A stretch of DNA of 53,094 nucleotides. Source: an uncultured Lachnospiraceae bacterium (GTDB taxonomy: Bacteria > Bacillota > Clostridia > Lachnospirales > Lachnospiraceae). Numbering within the stretch: position 1 is the first letter of the stretch; every line of letters starts with the position of its first letter. Below are positions 6,636 through 15,877 of the stretch, piece after piece. The notes under the pieces are model-generated. The model was given only the letters and a program-made list of their open reading frames with translations, ran no database searches and was not told where the DNA came from. The translations under genes were made by a program, and so were the position numbers. The stretch is taken from positions 1 through 53,094 of the forward strand of contig ONNQ01000027.1 in NCBI GenBank assembly GCA_900319245.1. Direction: 5' to 3'.

Positions 6636-8485
6636 ATGCAATATCCGAGCTGGAACGGTATACATACTCAATGTTCAAGCCGTCAGCCAAACAAACAGTA
6701 TCTGAATGGGCTGATAAGAACAGAGTGCTTGTGTCAGAATCCAGTGCTGAACCTGGACGGTGGAGAACAGACAGAGCGCCCTATCAACGTGAGATCATGG
6801 ACAGCTTTACTCAGCCGGGAATCTGGCAGATTGTCATTATGGCGTCTGCTCAGGTTGGTAAATCTGAGATTGAGCTGAACATGATGGGATGCGCAATTGA
6901 CAATGACCCTGGCCCGATGCTGTATATTCAACCAACGGACAACGTAGCAGATGATTATTCCAAACGGCGTATTCAGCCGATGATTGATGCCTGTCCAAGA
7001 CTCAGAAGGAAGGTATATAAACAACGGTCAAGAGACACCACAAACACAATTACCATGAAGACTTTTCCCGGCGGATCCCTTGCTATTATCGGAGCGAACA
7101 GCCCGGCAGACCTTTCAAGTAAGCCCGTGCGATATATCTTCATGGACGAGACAGACCGCTTCCCGCCATCCGCAGGAACTGAAGGTGACCCGCAGGAGTT
7201 GGCAGAGCGAAGAACTGAGACATTCCGGCACAATCGAAAAATAGTCAAAACTTCCACACCGACAATCAAAGGGCATTCGAAAATTGAGGCGGATTACATG
7301 AATGGCACGCAGGAAGAATGGCGCACAGAATGCCCGCATTGCCATAAGTTCAGCTTTATCAAGTTCGAGAATATTAAGTTCGAGAAGGAGACAGTTAAGA
7401 ACGAACAAGGCGAAGAAGATTACAAGGTATTAAGTGTTGGTTGGGAATGCCCAGTGTGCAAGCGAGTGATTCCAGAGCACGAAGCAAAACGGCTCCCCGC
7501 AAAATGGGTGAGCAACAATCCCGGAGCGCTTGATAACGGAATTCGGTCGTTTCGGCTGAATGCTTTTATGTCCCCGTGGTCCTCATGGAAAGACATTGTC
7601 TGGAAATTCTTGAAAGCGAAGAAGGACCCGGACAAGCTGAAGGTTTTTTACAACACTGTTCTCGGCACGACGTGGGAAGTGCATATCAAAAACGGCCTCG
7701 AATATGAGCTGTATAAGCGCAGAGAACATTACGATGCAGAGGTCCCGACAGGCGTTCTTGTCCTTACCATGGGAGTTGATACACAGGATAATCGTCTTGA
7801 GTATGAGGTTGTCGGATGGGACAGAGAAGGTCAGAGCTGGGGCATCAGCCGGGGGATTATCCCGGGCAGAGCCGATGCTCCGGGCGTCTGGGAGGAAATT
7901 GATCAGCTCCTTGATCGCGAGTGGCAGCTTAAAAACGGGATGCAGATGAAAATCCTTGCAACGTTTGTAGACTCCGGCGGACATTTCACTCAGGATGTTT
8001 ACCGGGAATGCGCAAGGCGGCAGACAAAGCGTGTATGGGCAATCAAGGGCGAACCCGGCGAAGGAAAAGAGTATTGCCACCCGATGAAGCGGTCAGGTGA
8101 TGCGGTCAAATTCATGATCGGTGTTGATGACGGCAAAGGCGGGATCATGTACGAAGCAGGCGTGAAGGAGCCTGGTCCGTCATACATGCATTTCCCAATT
8201 GACTACAGAGCTGGATATGACCGCGAATATTTCAAGGGCCTTATCTCTGAGCGGATGATTATTAAGCGGAGAAACGGCCAGAGTGTTGTTACATGGGAGA
8301 AGTTCTACGAGCGGAATGAACCGCTCGACTGCAGAAACTATGCCAGGGCTGCATACCGATATTTCCACTGGCCTTTCAACCGGATTGAACGAGCGCTGAA
8401 GGGCGAAGAAGAAAAGATTATTACACAGGAAGCCGATAAGAAGCGGAAACAGCGCTATGTGATAAGCCAGGGAATCAGGATTTAA
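6632..8485 (+). CDS. terL: Terminase large subunit, lambda GpA family
   Basis: A 617-residue packaging ATPase-nuclease. Walker A-like ASAQVGKSE lies near residues 71-79 and Walker B YIFMDETDRF near 168-177. A CPHC/CPVC zinc-binding insertion is near residues 235-277. The C-terminal half has the nuclease-type motifs MGVDTQDNRLEYEVVGW and TFVDSGGHFT. This architecture is that of GpA terminases, which cut concatemers at cos and drive DNA into the prohead. Partners are the small subunit and the portal, both adjacent. GpA type predicts cos-type ends, although the assembly is circular. Confidence 0.92.
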   Translation: MNAISELERYTYSMFKPSAKQTVSEWADKNRVLVSESSAEPGRWRTDRAPYQREIMDSFTQPGIWQIVIMASAQVGKSEIELNMMGCAIDNDPGPMLYIQPTDNVADDYSKRRIQPMIDACPRLRRKVYKQRSRDTTNTITMKTFPGGSLAIIGANSPADLSSKPVRYIFMDETDRFPPSAGTEGDPQELAERRTETFRHNRKIVKTSTPTIKGHSKIEADYMNGTQEEWRTECPHCHKFSFIKFENIKFEKETVKNEQGEEDYKVLSVGWECPVCKRVIPEHEAKRLPAKWVSNNPGALDNGIRSFRLNAFMSPWSSWKDIVWKFLKAKKDPDKLKVFYNTVLGTTWEVHIKNGLEYELYKRREHYDAEVPTGVLVLTMGVDTQDNRLEYEVVGWDREGQSWGISRGIIPGRADAPGVWEEIDQLLDREWQLKNGMQMKILATFVDSGGHFTQDVYRECARRQTKRVWAIKGEPGEGKEYCHPMKRSGDAVKFMIGVDDGKGGIMYEAGVKEPGPSYMHFPIDYRAGYDREYFKGLISERMIIKRRNGQSVVTWEKFYERNEPLDCRNYARAAYRYFHWPFNRIERALKGEEEKIITQEADKKRKQRYVISQGIRI

Positions 8486-8500
8486 ACGGAGGAATGGGAT

Positions 8501-8743
8501 ATGGCAGTAAGAGTCGCGTATACGCTTGCTGAAGCACAGAAAATGCTTGGGCTTGTCAAAGAAGCTCATATGGAGCTGATAACCGGGCAGGCGAAGAGCT
8601 ACAAGATCGGCACACGCGAATACACGGCGCTTGATCTTGATGACCTGATGAAGCAGATTGAATTTTTTTCAAATGTTGTTGAATCACTGTCCGGCAGTGT
8701 TCGGACGAAGCGTGTAGCGCGGATCGTCCCGCGTGATCTTTAA
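8501..8743 (+). CDS. gpW/DUF6148-like head-tail joining protein
   Basis: An 80-residue protein: YTLAEAQKMLGLVKEAHMEL, then GQAKSYKIGTREYTALDLDDLMKQI, an alpha helix, and a basic tail RTKRVARIVPRDL. This matches the pattern of gpW-like / DUF6148 proteins encoded between terminase and portal in GpA-type phages. In lambda, gpW caps the portal after packaging to allow tail joining. GGAGG precedes the ATG. Confidence 0.75.
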   Translation: MAVRVAYTLAEAQKMLGLVKEAHMELITGQAKSYKIGTREYTALDLDDLMKQIEFFSNVVESLSGSVRTKRVARIVPRDL

Positions 8744-8756
8744 AGGAGAAAGCTGA

Positions 8757-10340
8757 ATGAGCAGAGAACCAACAATTAGAGAACGGATGTTGTATCTGCT
8801 TTCTCCGAGGAGAGGAACAGATGCTTACATCCGCAGGATGTCAAAGGAGCTTCCGGAAGCCGTCCCAGACAGATCAAAAACACCGAAGATGAGCTATGGT
8901 AGCCATGGCGCAAGCCAGATTCTTTCAAGCCTGATCGGGTGGGTGATAGACGGGGGCGACTCCGAAGACAATATTGACCTGTATTCCTCAACGCTCAGAC
9001 AAAGGGCAAGGGATTTGTATGCAGGCGGAGGACTTGCCAGAAGCGGACCTCAGACGCTTACAACGTCGGTTGTAGGTTGGGGGATCCAGCCTAAACCAAA
9101 GCTCGATGGTGAATTCCTTGGCATGAGCGATGATGCCCGGGAAGAAACCGAGAGAACAATCCTGCGGGAATTCCGCCTGTGGGCGGAAAACACGATGTGT
9201 GATGCGGAACGGCAGCAGAACTTCTACGGACTTCAGAGCTTGGCTTTTTTGTCGATGCTGATGTCCGGCGATGTGTTCGCATTGTTCGGGATGAAAGAGA
9301 ACAAGAGAACGCCGTATCAAACAACGATCCGGCTCCTGGAAGCTGACCGGATCAGCACTCCGGAGACTTCCGGGGATAGTGAGAGCCGCGAAACAGATTC
9401 CGGGGGACGCATCATTGACGGTGTGGAGATTGACAAAGAAGGCGAAGTCATCCGCTATTACATCGCCAGCAGAAGCCCGTTGGCACGAGCTAATAATAGC
9501 GAGTTGATCTGGACACCGATCGATGCATTCGGGAAGGACACAGGATATCCCAATATCCTGCACGTTATGACATTTGAGCGGCCGGAGCAGCGCCGCGGTA
9601 TACCGTTTGTTTCAGCAGAGATCGAAGGCGTTAAGCAATTTACACGGTATATGAATTCCGAGCTTGCAGCAAATGTCGTCTCGTCCATGTTGACAGCGTT
9701 TATTGTCAGCGACAGTGATGACGGAAAATTCGGGCTTGAGGATGCTGTAGACGAAGAAGACAAGGTGACGGATGATGATATTCACCTTGAATTGGCACCC
9801 GGAGCGGTTTACAACCTGCCGAAAGGCAAGAAGATCGAGACAGTCAATCCGCTTCGAAGCAACACGCAGTTTGAGTCATTTGTGAATACATCCATCACGA
9901 TCCTTGCTTCCAGCATGGGGATTCCGAAGGAAGTGCTCACAAAGAAGTATGAGAGCAACTACACGGCTGCCAGGGCGGCCCTTCTGGATTTCTGGCGAAC
10001 GGTAAGAGTTTACCGCACGAAGTTTAATGCAAATTTTAACCAGCCCATATATGAGCAATGGCTTTCCGAAGCCGTCGCATCCGGACGTATCAACGCGCCC
10101 GGATTTTTTGATGATCCGGCAATCAGGCAGGCATGGTGCGGGTGCCTTTGGATGGGTGCAAGTATGGGGCACGTTGATCCGCTGAAGGAGGCGAATGCGG
10201 CCGAAAGGCGCATCGCTAACAACATTACAACTCAGGAACAGGAAGCCAGCGAGTACAACGGCAACAACTGGGACGAGAACATCAAGCAGCGCAAGAAGGA
10301 AATCAAGGAGACGCAGCAGATGGGGAGGGAAGAGGAATGA
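8757..10340 (+). CDS. Portal protein, lambda gpB family
   Basis: A 527-residue portal. Family features: an N-terminal YGSHGAS and the SSTLRQRARDLYAGGGLARS block, then GWGIQPKP, a LEADRI beta-strand region, HVMTFERPEQRRGIPFVS, and the C-terminal stem/wing with KEVLTKKYESNYTAARAALLDFW. It forms the dodecameric ring at one capsid vertex through which DNA passes and to which the tail joins. It overlaps the protease gene by 4 bases (ATGA). Confidence 0.92.
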   Translation: MSREPTIRERMLYLLSPRRGTDAYIRRMSKELPEAVPDRSKTPKMSYGSHGASQILSSLIGWVIDGGDSEDNIDLYSSTLRQRARDLYAGGGLARSGPQTLTTSVVGWGIQPKPKLDGEFLGMSDDAREETERTILREFRLWAENTMCDAERQQNFYGLQSLAFLSMLMSGDVFALFGMKENKRTPYQTTIRLLEADRISTPETSGDSESRETDSGGRIIDGVEIDKEGEVIRYYIASRSPLARANNSELIWTPIDAFGKDTGYPNILHVMTFERPEQRRGIPFVSAEIEGVKQFTRYMNSELAANVVSSMLTAFIVSDSDDGKFGLEDAVDEEDKVTDDDIHLELAPGAVYNLPKGKKIETVNPLRSNTQFESFVNTSITILASSMGIPKEVLTKKYESNYTAARAALLDFWRTVRVYRTKFNANFNQPIYEQWLSEAVASGRINAPGFFDDPAIRQAWCGCLWMGASMGHVDPLKEANAAERRIANNITTQEQEASEYNGNNWDENIKQRKKEIKETQQMGREEE

Positions 10341-11461
10341 GTGAGCGGTATCGTCTGATGTACGATCTCGCAGTTGACGGCGAGACCGCAGACGTAAATA
10401 TCTACAGCACGATATCCAGCGAAAAATGGTATCGCGACGACGATCGGGAGTCGTGCAGCGACAATTTTGATAAGGCTCTTAAGCAGGCAAAGCAGGACGG
10501 AGCAAAGAACATATGTATCCATATCAATTCGCCCGGCGGTGAAGTGTATGGAGCGGTTGCTATGCGAAGCATGGTTATAAACTCTAAATTCGATAATGTC
10601 AGCGTTCTGATCGAGGGCTTGTGCGCAAGCGCAGCTACTCTGTTCGCGACAATTCCAGATGCAACTGTGACTATCGCAGACGGCAGCGAATTCATGATTC
10701 ATAATCCGTCATTGTTTACATGGGGGAATGCTGCACAGTTAGAACATGATGCAGAGCACTTGCGCAAGATGGAGCAGCAGTTTCATGCGATGTACGCGGC
10801 GAAAACCGGAAAGGCAGAAGAACAGATTAAGAGCTGGATGGATGCTGAAACCTGGTTCACTGCCAAAGAAGCAGTAGACAATGGCTTTTGCGACAAGCTT
10901 CTGTCAAGCGACAAGAAGGCTGTTGCGTGTGTATCAGACAATGATATGCAGCTGATGAAATCCATTTACGCGCATGTCCCGGAAGATATCGGGACAACAA
11001 TAATTGATGTCAGTAACGGGGCTTCGAATGCCGGAGAACCGACTGAAAATCCACCAAAGGAGGAGGACACAAAAATGGAACTCAACGAAAACACAACGGT
11101 TGAACAGCTCAAGGATGCAAATCCGGCACTGCTTGCGAGTATTCAGCAGGCAGCAATCACAGCAGAGCGTGATCGCCTGTCAGATATCGATGCCCTGACG
11201 CTCCCCGGCTATGAGGAGATGGCGGAAAAGGCGAAGGCTGACGGAACCTCTGCGGCTGACTTCCAGAAACAGCTTGTGAAAGCCATGAAGGAAAAGGGCT
11301 CTGAATTTCTCGATCAGAGAAAAGATGAGACCGCACCGGCGGCAGATGTAACAGGCGGAGCACCGGAAGATAAGGCACCTGAGCAGGAAATTGATGACTT
11401 CGCGAAAGAGATGGCCGTATACACGAAAGAGTATGCGGACGATTCTGAAGGAATGTTTTGA
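10337..11461 (+). CDS. Head maturation protease (ClpP-like) fused to scaffold domain
   Basis: A 374-residue protein. Residues 1-215 are a ClpP/S49-like serine protease: INSPGGEVYGAVAM near 63-76, a catalytic Ser in LCASAATLF (about S98) and catalytic His in FMIHNPS (about H122). Residues 247-374 are a charged helical scaffold-like tail (TVEQLKDANPALLAS; KEMAVYTKEYADDSEGMF). It cleaves scaffold and portal during prohead maturation, as lambda gpC does. A strong internal ribosome site inside the gene would make the scaffold domain separately, like lambda Nu3. Confidence 0.88.
   Translation: MSERYRLMYDLAVDGETADVNIYSTISSEKWYRDDDRESCSDNFDKALKQAKQDGAKNICIHINSPGGEVYGAVAMRSMVINSKFDNVSVLIEGLCASAATLFATIPDATVTIADGSEFMIHNPSLFTWGNAAQLEHDAEHLRKMEQQFHAMYAAKTGKAEEQIKSWMDAETWFTAKEAVDNGFCDKLLSSDKKAVACVSDNDMQLMKSIYAHVPEDIGTTIIDVSNGASNAGEPTENPPKEEDTKMELNENTTVEQLKDANPALLASIQQAAITAERDRLSDIDALTLPGYEEMAEKAKADGTSAADFQKQLVKAMKEKGSEFLDQRKDETAPAADVTGGAPEDKAPEQEIDDFAKEMAVYTKEYADDSEGMF
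11075..11461 (+). CDS. Nested scaffold protein (Nu3-like, internal start)
   Basis: In-frame ATG at codon 247 of the protease gene, preceded by AAAGGAGGAGG with 7 bases of spacing, a much stronger signal than chance. It would give a 128-residue acidic, helical protein beginning MELNENTTVEQLKDANPAL. Lambda makes its scaffold Nu3 from the 3' part of gene C in exactly this way. The scaffold guides capsid assembly and is then removed by the protease. The internal start is seen directly; its use is inferred. Confidence 0.75.
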   Translation: MELNENTTVEQLKDANPALLASIQQAAITAERDRLSDIDALTLPGYEEMAEKAKADGTSAADFQKQLVKAMKEKGSEFLDQRKDETAPAADVTGGAPEDKAPEQEIDDFAKEMAVYTKEYADDSEGMF

Positions 11462-11475
11462 GAGAGGAGCAGAAA

Positions 11476-11901
11476 ATGAGTGAACTGTATGGGACTATCG
11501 GACAGCAGACTTATGCAAATCTCCTGGCTGATCCACAGGGGGCGGATCTGATCACTGTTCCGTGCAAGCCGGGGAATGGTGTTGTAACGGCTGGAACCGT
11601 TCTCTTCCGCGAGACGACCGGGCTTTATTCTCCGGCAGCGGCAGCGAATGTCAAAGCTGACACCCAGCTTGTTGTGCTGAAGGAGACTGTTGACACCGGC
11701 GCAGCTCCGGGATCAGGCGTGACGGCAGTTGCAGAAGATGCGGCGGCATACCGCGCAGGCATCTTCATTGACGGAGCTGTGAAGCTTGCGAATGGCGCGG
11801 TGCTTACTGACGAACTGAAGGCAGTTCTTCGCGGACAGAACATTGTGTTCTCGAAAAAGGAGTCTGCCGATACCTTCCAGAACACAGTATCTGGCACCTG
11901 A
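11476..11901 (+). CDS. Head decoration protein, lambda gpD-like
   Basis: A 141-residue beta-rich, Ala/Gly/Val-rich protein (TVPCKPGNGVVTAGTVLFRE; VVLKETVDTGAAPG; AAYRAGIFIDGAV). Its size, composition and position between protease/scaffold and gpE-type capsid gene match gpD-like trimeric decoration proteins that stabilise the expanded head. GAGAGGAG precedes the ATG. Confidence 0.8.
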   Translation: MSELYGTIGQQTYANLLADPQGADLITVPCKPGNGVVTAGTVLFRETTGLYSPAAAANVKADTQLVVLKETVDTGAAPGSGVTAVAEDAAAYRAGIFIDGAVKLANGAVLTDELKAVLRGQNIVFSKKESADTFQNTVSGT

Positions 11902-11924
11902 TAAGTGAAAGGAGAGCAAAGCAT

Positions 11925-12962
11925 ATGGATATCTATTCTACAAGAGCACAGCTTGCAGCAATTGAGCTGATGCCGCCTGAATATAGCGTATTATATGACT
12001 TTTTCGGCCATGACGCCGGGACTGTCGAGGATGATAAGGCTATCTACGATTACCGTAAGGGCAGCCGCAGAATGGCGCCGATGGTTCATCCTGGTGCAGG
12101 TGGTGTTCTGATGGACAGAGACGGATTCGAGACCAGAGAGATCGGTTTCTGCTGCATCGCTCCGGAGAGAATCATTGAGGATTCCAACCTCAAGAACAGA
12201 TCCTTTGGGGAGAGGATCATCGGCGGAATGACCCCGCAGCAGCGGGAGAAGAAGATGCTTGCAGCCGACCTCATGGAGATGCGCAAAGCTATCCAGAGAA
12301 GGCGTGAGTGGATGGCGAGACAGGTCCTTCTTACCGGAAAGCTTTCCGTGTTTGAGTACACGAATGAAGGCAGAGGAATCAAGGAGTCCAAGATCGCGGA
12401 CTATGGCTTCGAAAACAACTTCACTCCGGCAAAGAAGTGGAACGAGACAGGAGCCGATATCGACGGTGATATGCATAAGATTTTTGATCTTGTGTATGAC
12501 GGAATGGGCGAGGTCTCAAAGATCGTCATGTCTCCGGATGTGGCCAGTGCCATGTTTAAGAATTCTGACTTCATCAAGCAGTACGATCTTCGCAATGTTG
12601 ACATGGGGAAGATCAACACCAAGTATCGCGGAAGCGGGCTCCGGTTCATTGGGTACAACTCCGATGGTGTGGAGATGTACAGCCTTTCTGGAACTTTCAT
12701 TGACGATGATCAGAAAGTGAAGAAGGTGATCCCGGACGGCACTCTGATTGCAGGAAGCGACAATATCCTGAATATCTATCACGGTCCGGTTACGCAGGTA
12801 GAGTCTGAAGGCTCCAACGCGCAGCACATAACCTACATCAAGAAAGAGGTTCCGCTCCGCTATGGCTCCATCGCAAGCAATGCGATCAAGAACCGCCTGA
12901 CCAGCTGCCCGACAATTGTTCCGAAGAACGTTGGTGGATGGTGCGTGGCGAAGGTTGTCTGA
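11925..12962 (+). CDS. Major capsid protein, lambda gpE family
   Basis: A 345-residue capsid protein. It begins MDIYSTRAQLAAIELMPP, has a conserved FETREIGFCCIAPERII region, a helix with RKAIQRRREWMARQVLLTGK, and ends with PLRYGSIASNAIKNRLTSCP, all typical of the phage major capsid protein E family. It forms the icosahedral shell with the HK97-like fold. The strong AAAGGAG ribosome site suits a highly expressed gene. It follows the decoration gene, the lambda order. Confidence 0.92.
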   Translation: MDIYSTRAQLAAIELMPPEYSVLYDFFGHDAGTVEDDKAIYDYRKGSRRMAPMVHPGAGGVLMDRDGFETREIGFCCIAPERIIEDSNLKNRSFGERIIGGMTPQQREKKMLAADLMEMRKAIQRRREWMARQVLLTGKLSVFEYTNEGRGIKESKIADYGFENNFTPAKKWNETGADIDGDMHKIFDLVYDGMGEVSKIVMSPDVASAMFKNSDFIKQYDLRNVDMGKINTKYRGSGLRFIGYNSDGVEMYSLSGTFIDDDQKVKKVIPDGTLIAGSDNILNIYHGPVTQVESEGSNAQHITYIKKEVPLRYGSIASNAIKNRLTSCPTIVPKNVGGWCVAKVV

Positions 12963-12978
12963 TAAGGGAGGTGGCAGT

Positions 12979-13236
12979 ATGCAGTATGTTGCTGCTCATT
13001 ATCTCAGCGTTGAAGGAAAGCTTATTGTCCGGGGAGAATTCATCCCCGGCAAGCTTCCGAAAGAGCAGCTTGACTGGCTGCTCTCAACTGGCGCAGTGAT
13101 AGAAGTCCCGGATGATTCCGGCAAAGAGACTGATGCGGTTAATGAAATGCCCGATACAGATGATCAGGAAATCGAGATCGAGCTTCCAACAGCGGCGAAG
13201 AAGTCAAGGCGTCAGAATAAAGGGAAGGAGGGTTGA
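12979..13236 (+). CDS. Hypothetical protein after capsid gene
   Basis: An 85-residue protein: YVAAHYLSVEGKLIVRGEFIPGKLPKEQLDWLLSTGAVIEV, followed by an acidic linker and a Lys/Arg-rich tail (KKSRRQNKGKEG). The N-terminal half resembles small FI-like or packaging-accessory proteins found between capsid and head-tail genes, but I do not recognise a defined family. GGGAGGTGG precedes the ATG. Confidence 0.65.
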   Translation: MQYVAAHYLSVEGKLIVRGEFIPGKLPKEQLDWLLSTGAVIEVPDDSGKETDAVNEMPDTDDQEIEIELPTAAKKSRRQNKGKEG

Positions 13237-13238
13237 AA

Positions 13239-13376
13239 ATGCTTACTGTAAAGCTAGTAGCTAGCGGTGAAATCCGTACGTATAACGAGAGCTATGCGAT
13301 TCGGATGATCGAACAGGGCAAGGCTGTGCCGCATAGCGAGCCAAGCCCGAAGGCGGACAAGACTCAGAAGAGGTGA
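13239..13376 (+). CDS. Small hypothetical head-region protein
   Basis: A 45-residue ORF with AAGGAGGG before its ATG, filling the gap between two head genes. It encodes MLTVKLVASGEIRTYNESYA, then IRMIEQGKAVPHSEP and a basic end. Spacing, ribosome site and coding-like composition support it. Function unknown. Confidence 0.6.
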   Translation: MLTVKLVASGEIRTYNESYAIRMIEQGKAVPHSEPSPKADKTQKR

Positions 13377-13380
13377 TTGG

Positions 13381-13722
13381 ATGTCCCTGAAAGATCGAAT
13401 CGAAAATGACATATCCCGCACATTCATGCGGGAGGATCACTTCGCGACCACCCATTTTTGGAATGGACAGAAGATTGTTTGTGTGGTTGATGAGGAAGAA
13501 TCGTTGAAACGTAAGAATAACAACGTCAACGATATTTCATGGGATAACAACTCCAGACAGAAATTGATCCATACTCCATTAAAAGGTTTCCCTGGTGGGA
13601 AAGAGCCAGAGCCAAATACACAGATTGTATTTGATAAAAAGCCCATGCTTGTTCTTGAAGTATTGAACAACATGGGCCTTCTTGATATCTGGCTGATTGC
13701 GAGAGACGCGAGGGAGTTCTGA
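13381..13722 (+). CDS. Putative head-tail joining protein (gpFII-like position)
   Basis: A 113-residue protein starting MSLKDRIENDISRTFMREDHFATTHFWNG, a helix then beta strands. The N-terminal pattern and the location between capsid and neck genes are those of gpFII-type head-tail joining proteins. This is assignment by synteny and pattern only. Confidence 0.55.
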   Translation: MSLKDRIENDISRTFMREDHFATTHFWNGQKIVCVVDEEESLKRKNNNVNDISWDNNSRQKLIHTPLKGFPGGKEPEPNTQIVFDKKPMLVLEVLNNMGLLDIWLIARDAREF

Positions 13723-13723
13723 T

Positions 13724-14383
13724 ATGAGGACTGTTGAAAGACTGAAAGGCCTGAAAGCATGGATTGAGAAAAACCTGTGTAATGGTCGGATGATGAAAGC
13801 CCCAGCGCCAGACGGCAATATTACTGTTATCAGACAGCAGAAGCCCCAATGCTATCTCGCGTGGGCACCTTCCAGAAAAGACGCGACGGGATTCTATACC
13901 GATGATTCGATAAGCGTAGCGCCTGGGATCATCGTTATGCCAAGGCCTGCATATGCGGAATACATGGAAGAGAAACGATTTGACCGTTACAACAACGTGC
14001 ATCGTCCGTCTCTTATGGGTTCGCATCTTTCGGTAGATATTTTGTTTATTGTCTATGAGCCTGGCGTCCGGCTCCCCGGATTTATTGACAGTGCGGGAGA
14101 AAACGGCGAACAGTTGGATATGTCGCTCATCAAAGAAGGTACGGAAGAGGGCTTGTTCACCCTGCTCGACTGGATGGACGATTGCAAGGAAGCTCTTCTG
14201 AGAGACGAGGAAATCCCGAATACTGATCTTATGGTTGACAAAGAAACTGTCATAACAAGTTTGTATTCGGATCAAAACTATGTTGTGGACAGACGGCCAT
14301 TATTCTATGGCTTTGTGAGCGTCACATTCAACGGTTATGCCGATCGTGGAAGAGCTCCATCTGTCGATTCATTTCTGCAATAA
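13724..14383 (+). CDS. Neck/tail completion protein (hypothetical)
   Basis: A 219-residue protein immediately before the tail sheath gene. ATG 13724 follows GAGGGAG and the previous stop by one base. It contains ETDSISVAP-type beta regions, and an ending TSLYSDQNYVVDRRPLFYGFVSVTFNGYADR that is strand-rich. Contractile-tailed phages encode a tail terminator/completion protein here, and that is the best guess. Confidence 0.55.
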   Translation: MRTVERLKGLKAWIEKNLCNGRMMKAPAPDGNITVIRQQKPQCYLAWAPSRKDATGFYTDDSISVAPGIIVMPRPAYAEYMEEKRFDRYNNVHRPSLMGSHLSVDILFIVYEPGVRLPGFIDSAGENGEQLDMSLIKEGTEEGLFTLLDWMDDCKEALLRDEEIPNTDLMVDKETVITSLYSDQNYVVDRRPLFYGFVSVTFNGYADRGRAPSVDSFLQ

Positions 14384-14396
14384 GGAGGATTAGATT

Positions 14397-15866
14397 ATGG
14401 CAGAATTCAAACACGGCACATACGGCGAGATCAATGTCGTCGGCACTCGCGTAGTCGAGAAGAGCCAGAGTGCCATTGTTTGTGTAGGGACCGCGCCTGT
14501 GCATATGGTTGCGGGCGGGTCAAAAAATGTCAACATGCCGGTCATTGTCAACAATGAAGCAGAGGCAATGAAGCTTTTTGGCTATTCCGATGACTGGGGA
14601 AGCTATACGCTTTGCGAGCTGATCCACGTTTTCTTCAACAAAATGGGAGTTGGGCCGGCAATATTTATCAATGTTTTTGATCCAGCAAAGCACAAAGCTT
14701 CTGATGTGACAAGTGTCACTAAGACGCCCGAAAATGGGGCAGTTGTCCTTGCTGACGCTGACAAAATCATTACCGATACGATCACGGTTAAGGCTGCAAG
14801 CGTTACGAAGACAGATTATACCGTATCCACCAATTTCAGCAAAAATACCGTCACAATCCGGGAGGCAACTCCCGGCGCTCTTGGTACTTCTGCTTTGACA
14901 ATCACTTACAATACGGCTGATCCGTCTGCTGTAACAGATGAGGATGTTATCGGGACAACTGATAACCTTGGTCTGAATACCGGCATGTACGCGATCAGAA
15001 ATGTCGAGCAAAAGACCGGATATATCCCGTCCTTTATCGTTGCTCCCGGCTTCTCGTCTCATCCGGCTGTACATGCGGCAATGTGCCAGAACAGTTCTAA
15101 GATCAACAGCCACTGGGATGCGTTTGTTCTCGCGGATCTTCCGATTGTGGATAGTAAGGGGACAGCCGTTACACTTGATACGGCTGCAACCTTCAAGGCC
15201 GCAAACGGATACAACAAGGAGAATGAGCGGGTTTATTACCCGCTTGTCAGTGGTGCAGATGGGAACAAATATCATCTTTCCAGCCTGGCTGCGGCGAACT
15301 TCCTGCGCCTGCTTATTGCGCATGATGGCATCCCGTATTACACCGAGAGTAATACCGATTGCGGACTGATTTCGAATCTGTACTTCGGAGAAGATTCTGT
15401 TGGCCGTGTCGTTGATGATCACATCATCAACGAGAAGCTGAACAAATACGGAATCACTTCCGCAGCATATGTCGGCGGACGCTGGGCGATCTGGGGCGCA
15501 AGCTCTGCAGATTACACGCCGGACAATGCGACGCAGATCAATGTGGCCGCAACGAACCTGATGATGCTCTATTACATCAGCAACGATTTTCAGAAAAGAA
15601 GAGTGTTGTATGTAGACCAGCCGCTTTCACCAAACGATATCAAGCAGATCGTTTCCGAGGAGCAGACCAGGCTTGATGCGCTGATCTCGATCGGCGCGCT
15701 TACGTATGGCAATGTTGTGCTGAATGCGAGTGAAGATACGAATAGCGATATCATCGGCGATTGGAAATTTGCCTTCAGTGTGACGACAACGCCGCTTGCG
15801 AAATCCCTGACGGCAGTTGTCACATGGACTGATGACGGGTTCAAGACGTATTACGAGACAGCATAA
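14397..15866 (+). CDS. Tail sheath protein
   Basis: A 489-residue protein. N-terminal MAEFKHGTYGEINVVG and VGTAPVHMV, a middle beta insertion domain (about residues 105-175), and a conserved C-terminal domain with LNKYGITSAAYVGGRWAIWGA, NDIKQIVSEEQTRLDALISIGAL and VTTTPLAKSLTAV. This is the phage contractile sheath family. Sheath subunits contract to drive the tube through the cell envelope. Its presence defines the phage as a myovirus. AAGGAGG precedes the ATG. Confidence 0.9.
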   Translation: MAEFKHGTYGEINVVGTRVVEKSQSAIVCVGTAPVHMVAGGSKNVNMPVIVNNEAEAMKLFGYSDDWGSYTLCELIHVFFNKMGVGPAIFINVFDPAKHKASDVTSVTKTPENGAVVLADADKIITDTITVKAASVTKTDYTVSTNFSKNTVTIREATPGALGTSALTITYNTADPSAVTDEDVIGTTDNLGLNTGMYAIRNVEQKTGYIPSFIVAPGFSSHPAVHAAMCQNSSKINSHWDAFVLADLPIVDSKGTAVTLDTAATFKAANGYNKENERVYYPLVSGADGNKYHLSSLAAANFLRLLIAHDGIPYYTESNTDCGLISNLYFGEDSVGRVVDDHIINEKLNKYGITSAAYVGGRWAIWGASSADYTPDNATQINVAATNLMMLYYISNDFQKRRVLYVDQPLSPNDIKQIVSEEQTRLDALISIGALTYGNVVLNASEDTNSDIIGDWKFAFSVTTTPLAKSLTAVVTWTDDGFKTYYETA

Positions 15867-15877
15867 GGAGGTAACAG

